Positions 39,100-42,309 of a DNA stretch of 42,309 nt are shown here, piece by piece (the stretch's first letter is position 1; each line of letters starts with the position of its first letter). Origin of the DNA: Candidatus Azambacteria bacterium. GTDB taxonomy: Bacteria; Patescibacteriota; Minisyncoccia; GWC2-36-17; WO2-46-25. The notes beneath the pieces are model-generated. The model was not told the DNA's origin, ran no database searches, and saw only the letters and a list, made by a program, of their open reading frames with translations. The position numbers and the translations under genes are program-made. The stretch covers positions 1-42,309 of the forward strand of contig JACRAK010000008.1 of NCBI GenBank assembly GCA_016234725.1, in the 5' to 3' direction.

Positions 39100-40512
39100 T
39101 TAGATAGTTTCCACCAAGATCATATTGGTAGCCACGCCTTTTTTACCGGATGGAACGCCGCAAGCGATAACCACTCTATCCCCTTTTGAGGCGACCTTTT
39201 CAGCGAGACAGCGTTGTCGCACGATCGCAACCGCTTCGTTTACTGTTTTGTATTTTTTTACGCGCGCAGGAAAACAACCGAACGAGAGATGAATTTGATT
39301 GCATGTTTTTTCGTTCGAGGAAAGAGCAAGGATCACAGGTTCCGGCTTATAGCGCGATATCATTCGCGCGGTAAATCCTGATCCGGTGAGCGCCACGATG
39401 ACCTTCGCTCCCACGTCATACGCCGCCTTCACCACGGAACCCGTTATGGAATCGGTGATGTCGGACGCCCCGTTATTGCCTGAACGCATTACCGTTCTTT
39501 CCGGATAATTTTTTTCGATCTCGCGGGCTATTTTGCTCATCATTCGTACCGCTTCCACGGGATGATCCCCGAGCGCGGTTTCCTCTGAAAGCATAATGGC
39601 ATCGGTGCCATCTAAAATAGCATTGGCAACATCGGAGACCTCGGCCCTCGTGGGAATGGGGTTTTTGATCATTGATTCGAGCATTTGTGTCGCCGTGATA
39701 ACCGGTTTTCCGAGATTATTGCATTTTTCGATGATCATTTTTTGGATCAAAGGCACCTGCTCCGCGGGCACCTCGATCGCCAGGTCCCCTCGCGCCACCA
39801 TAACTCCGTCTGCTTTATTGATTATCTCATCAATATTTCGAATGGCTTGCGGGGTTTCTATTTTTGCAATGATCTTCGCTCCCGATCCTCTCTTTTTTAA
39901 GATATCTTTGAGCCTATCGATGTCCTCCGGCCTTCTCACGAATGAAAGCGCGATAAAATCCACGTCGTATTTCAGCCCGAATTCAAGATCGTGTACGTCT
40001 TTCTTTGTCAGAGACCCCATCGAAAGCGCGGAATCGGGAAGATTCACTCCTCTCCGCCCTTTTATATTCCCCCCCACGATAACTCTACATACCACATCAT
40101 TCCCCTTGATCTTTACAACCTCGAGCTTCCTTTTGCCGTCGTATAAATATATGATATGCCCCTTTTCTACTTCCTTGGGCAAATTTTTATACTGTATCGA
40201 GACCCTCTTTTCGTCTCCCTCTATTGTATCGGTTGTCAGGGTAAACAGTTTCCCCGGGATCAGATCGATCGAATCCTCTTTGAAATCCCCGATCCGTATC
40301 TTCGGGCCGCCGAGATCCTGCAAGATCGCGGCCTGGATGCCCGTCTTTTTCATTGCCGCGCGCAGATTGGTCACTTTTTTTGCGTGTTCCGCGAGATCCC
40401 CATGCGAAAAATTCACGCGCATCACATTCATTCCCGCTCTCAAAAGCTCTTCGAGTTTTTCTTTTGATTCCGTTGCCGGCCCGATGGTCGCCACTATTTT
40501 TGTTTTCTTCAT
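39100..40512 (-). CDS. pyk: Pyruvate kinase
   Basis: Pyruvate kinase makes ATP and pyruvate from phosphoenolpyruvate. The start is MKKTKIVATIGPATE (40512), because a TATACT box ends 8 nt before it and family similarity begins there. Visible signatures are MRVNFSHGD, LQDLGGPKIRIG, IIAKIETPQAI with the catalytic Lys, MVARGDLAIEVP, and TATQMLESMIKNPIPTRAE. The C-terminal regulatory domain is complete (470 aa). It is the only glycolytic gene in the window. No Shine-Dalgarno; leaderless mRNA is likely. Confidence 0.97.
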   Translation of the reverse strand: MKKTKIVATIGPATESKEKLEELLRAGMNVMRVNFSHGDLAEHAKKVTNLRAAMKKTGIQAAILQDLGGPKIRIGDFKEDSIDLIPGKLFTLTTDTIEGDEKRVSIQYKNLPKEVEKGHIIYLYDGKRKLEVVKIKGNDVVCRVIVGGNIKGRRGVNLPDSALSMGSLTKKDVHDLEFGLKYDVDFIALSFVRRPEDIDRLKDILKKRGSGAKIIAKIETPQAIRNIDEIINKADGVMVARGDLAIEVPAEQVPLIQKMIIEKCNNLGKPVITATQMLESMIKNPIPTRAEVSDVANAILDGTDAIMLSEETALGDHPVEAVRMMSKIAREIEKNYPERTVMRSGNNGASDITDSITGSVVKAAYDVGAKVIVALTGSGFTARMISRYKPEPVILALSSNEKTCNQIHLSFGCFPARVKKYKTVNEAVAIVRQRCLAEKVASKGDRVVIACGVPSGKKGVATNMILVETI

Positions 40513-40520
40513 AAAAGAAA

Positions 40521-40526
40521 AGTATA
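40521..40526 (-). promoter_or_regulatory. -10 box of pyk
   Basis: Minus-strand TATACT followed by 8 nt to the pyk ATG. The -35 region is poor. Confidence 0.55.
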
Positions 40527-40684
40527 GCATAAAACATGAAAAAAGAAAGTGCTATATATGTGTGTACGCATCGCCATCAATCATTGACTTTTCACATATT
40601 TCATAGTATACCGTTCTCATTGCTTTTTGGTCTTTGACAATCATATAAACTACCAACCGCAACAGAAACCCTAAGGAGGTCTCT

Positions 40685-41269
40685 ATGTTCACTGTCGGAG
40701 TATTCGGATCAGCATCAGGCACAGGAGCGAATGAACCAGGCAACAAAAAAGCTGCGCATAGTCTCGGGTATGAGATTGCAAGAAACGGCATGACGATAAT
40801 CACAGGTGCATGTAACGGATTACCGCATGAGGCTGTAAAGGGCGCACGCGAACAGAAATACACCGCGCTGACCATCGGCATCTCGCCCGCAATGAACAGG
40901 GAAGAACACGTTGAAAAATACCAGGCTCCTACCGATCCCTTCTCTGCGTTGATCTATACCGGCATGGAACGGAAGGGAAGAAACCTTATATCGGTGCGCA
41001 GTTGCGATGCGGCGATATTTATCGGCGGAAGGATGGGTACGCTCAACGAATTCACCATCGCCTACGATGAGGCGCCCGATGGCTTTATCATCGGCATCCT
41101 CGCTGACAGCGGCGGCCTCTCAAGCGAATTCGCAAAGCTCGTGGAGAAAAGCGGAAAAGGAAGCCGTGCAAGCATCATAACGCTGGCTGATCCCATCAAG
41201 CTGGTGAGCCGCATATTCGATGAACTGCTTCTTTCGCGCGGAAGCAAGAGCAAAACAGCAAGGCGATAA
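40685..41269 (+). CDS. LOG/TIGR00725-type nucleotide-binding protein (SLOG fold)
   Basis: The 194-aa protein starts MFTVGVFGSASGTGANEPG and has ITGACNGLPHEAVKGA and the motif GGRMGTLNEFTIAYDE, matching the PGGxGTxxE region of LOG/lysine-decarboxylase-like proteins (Pro replaced by Gly). Relatives hydrolyse nucleoside 5'-monophosphates to base plus ribose 5-phosphate. The specific substrate is unknown. A perfect Shine-Dalgarno AAGGAGG lies 5 nt upstream. It is followed by a 29-codon ORF and a phosphoribosyltransferase gene. Confidence 0.82.
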   Translation: MFTVGVFGSASGTGANEPGNKKAAHSLGYEIARNGMTIITGACNGLPHEAVKGAREQKYTALTIGISPAMNREEHVEKYQAPTDPFSALIYTGMERKGRNLISVRSCDAAIFIGGRMGTLNEFTIAYDEAPDGFIIGILADSGGLSSEFAKLVEKSGKGSRASIITLADPIKLVSRIFDELLLSRGSKSKTARR

Positions 41270-41323
41270 CAAACGCATTTATTCTCTGCAACCAAACACC
41301 AAAAAGAAAAAGGAGATAATAGC

Positions 41324-41413
41324 ATGAAGAATGGCCGAAACTTTCGCAAACTAGCGGAAGCGGCTCGCCGCGAGACGGAGAAGCTCAACAATCTCATCAA
41401 CCAATACCGATAG
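41324..41413 (+). CDS. 29-aa mini-protein
   Basis: ATG 41324 follows AAAAAGGAGATAATAGC. The short basic helix MKNGRNFRKLAEAARRETEK is followed by LNNLINQYR and TAG. It is below the ORF-track size limit. The good Shine-Dalgarno and position between the LOG and phosphoribosyltransferase genes suggest a real product or a coupling leader. Confidence 0.55.
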   Translation: MKNGRNFRKLAEAARRETEKLNNLINQYR

Positions 41414-41429
41414 GAAAGGAGAATGGGTC

Positions 41430-42089
41430 ATGGAACCTGAAAAGATAGAGGAGCTTGACGTATTAATGATCTTCAAAAAGTTCGGCGCGGTGATCACCGA
41501 TGGTCATTTCCAGTACACATCAGGGAAACACGGGACGGCGTATGTAAACAAAGACGCGATCTACCCTCACACACGGGAGGTTTCGTTTCTCTGCCGCATG
41601 CTCGCCGAAAAGTTCGCGGGCCTCGACATCAATGTCATGGTCGGCCCGGAGAAGAGCGGCATTATCCTTTCACAATGGATCGCCCATCACCTCACCGAAA
41701 TATTGGGGCGCGAGGTGTTGAGCGTCTACGCCGAAAAGAAGGGAAATGGCTTCGCTATAATGCGCGGCTATGACAAGATCGTCGCGGGCAGAAACGTTCT
41801 CATTGCTGAGGACGTACTCAACACCTATGGCACAGTAGGCAGGGTCGTGGAAGCGGTGCGCTCATCACACGGCTACGTTCTCGGCATCGGGGCGCTCTGC
41901 GACAGAAGCAATCCCGAAGCAAGGGTGTACATCCCTTCTCTGCCGCGCATAGTCGCACTCATGGCCATATCACTTATGGCGCTAAGCAAAGAGGAATGTT
42001 TGCGCGCGGGGCCGTGCTCCAAGGGCATCCCCATCAACACAGACCTCGGGAAAGGCAAAGAGCTTCTCGTTGAGAAGGTCCGAGCATAA
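41430..42089 (+). CDS. Orotate phosphoribosyltransferase-like protein
   Basis: The 219-aa type I phosphoribosyltransferase resembles PyrE: FGAVITDGHFQYTSGKHG at the substrate loop, GPEKSGIILSQWIA, and the PRPP site VLIAEDVLNTYGTVGRVV. The usual TTGGS is NTYGT here, so base specificity may differ. It could attach a free base to PRPP. The start ATG 41430 follows GGAAAGGAG at a slightly long spacing. No other pyrimidine-biosynthesis gene is present, so salvage is more likely than de novo synthesis. Confidence 0.82.
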   Translation: MEPEKIEELDVLMIFKKFGAVITDGHFQYTSGKHGTAYVNKDAIYPHTREVSFLCRMLAEKFAGLDINVMVGPEKSGIILSQWIAHHLTEILGREVLSVYAEKKGNGFAIMRGYDKIVAGRNVLIAEDVLNTYGTVGRVVEAVRSSHGYVLGIGALCDRSNPEARVYIPSLPRIVALMAISLMALSKEECLRAGPCSKGIPINTDLGKGKELLVEKVRA

Positions 42090-42107
42090 AAACAACACGC
42101 AACACAC

Positions 42108-42140
42108 AGGCGCTTATCGTAAACGATAAGCGCCTTTTTC
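42108..42140 (+). terminator. Terminator of the LOG-phosphoribosyltransferase operon
   Basis: GGCGCTTATCGT-AA-ACGATAAGCGCC followed by TTTTTC; 12-bp perfect stem. Confidence 0.9.
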
Positions 42141-42168
42141 TTTTGATTTCACCCTATAGGGACTATTA

Positions 42169-42309
42169 CCAAACACCATTTCTATTACAAATTCCATATT
42201 TCGGCTGCGACTTTGCAAAAATTTCTCGATGTATACGGCGTATACATCTTCATAATTTTTACTTCGTCTCGCTCGAAATCTGAAATTTTCATTACGAAAG
42301 CGTGTTTGG
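42169..42309. repeat. 141-bp imperfect fold-back repeat
   Basis: Starts CCAAACACC and ends GTGTTTGG at the window edge. The two halves are complementary along their whole length (roughly 70% by eye), with a perfect centre GATGTATAC-GGC-GTATACATC. No coding frame. A MITE-like or hairpin element is likely; its outer flank is cut by the window. Confidence 0.7.

Noticed and set aside
39596-40606. 336-aa plus-strand ORF
   Set aside because: Antisense shadow of pyk.
42169-42309. Integron attC site
   Set aside because: The ends read CCAAACAC/GTGTTTGG rather than the RYYYAAC/GTTRRRY cores, and no integrase gene is nearby.
1-42309. CRISPR array
   Set aside because: No regularly spaced identical repeats with unique spacers; the repeats seen are degenerate units or inverted pairs.

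Overview
The window looks like part of the compact chromosome of a Patescibacteria (CPR) bacterium, probably of a Parcubacteria-like group. The pointers are short, streamlined versions of housekeeping proteins (a 656-aa Mfd-like translocase, a 481-aa RelA/SpoT without ACT domain, ComEC split from its metallo-beta-lactamase part), many housekeeping genes with a -10 box 6-8 nt before the ATG (leaderless mRNAs), many small unrecognised proteins, and no biosynthetic operons. UGA is used as a stop. The exact lineage cannot be fixed from the sequence alone.

Layout. 1-2700 is accessory DNA: the 5' part of a serine recombinase gene, then a near-perfect 153-bp inverted repeat enclosing one transcription unit with a consensus promoter, two GC-rich unknown genes, an identical 55-nt structured leader before each gene, a complete type III hammerhead ribozyme between them, and a terminator. 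2735-3750 holds two cell-wall genes (NlpC/P60-like and L,D-transpeptidase). A 6S-like ncRNA with its own promoter follows (3755-3931), then ndk, a ComEC-type MBL protein and comEC (DNA uptake), a small unknown gene, class Ia ribonucleotide reductase (nrdA-nrdB), ftsA-ftsZ, ybeY/yqeY, rpsU, a HIT protein, hisS, lepB, an LCP-family gene, pth, an Mfd-like gene, a RelE/Phd-type toxin-antitoxin pair, dprA-topA, relA/spoT, parA-parB, tRNA-Leu, small unknown genes, a very unusual leuS, tRNA-Arg and tRNA-Ala, a NUDIX gene, a hydrolase-PLD fusion, pyk, and a LOG / mini-ORF / phosphoribosyltransferase cluster.

Functional themes are deoxynucleotide supply (ndk, nrdAB), DNA uptake and processing (comEC, MBL, dprA, topA), division and segregation (ftsZA, parAB), envelope work (lepB, LCP, Ldt, NlpC/P60, PLD), and translation (hisS, leuS, pth, ybeY, rpsU, tRNAs).

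The most unusual items are: the inverted-repeat cassette with its hammerhead ribozyme and duplicated covarying leader; a 1152-aa leucyl-tRNA synthetase whose editing domain carries two extra enzyme domains (a NUDIX and an RBBP9-like serine hydrolase), with the same two domain types encoded again just upstream of it; low-complexity intergenic repeats that have entered the reading frames of topA and leuS; three palindromic repeats whose arms differ but stay self-complementary; and two divergent promoter pairs that share one TTGACAA block.
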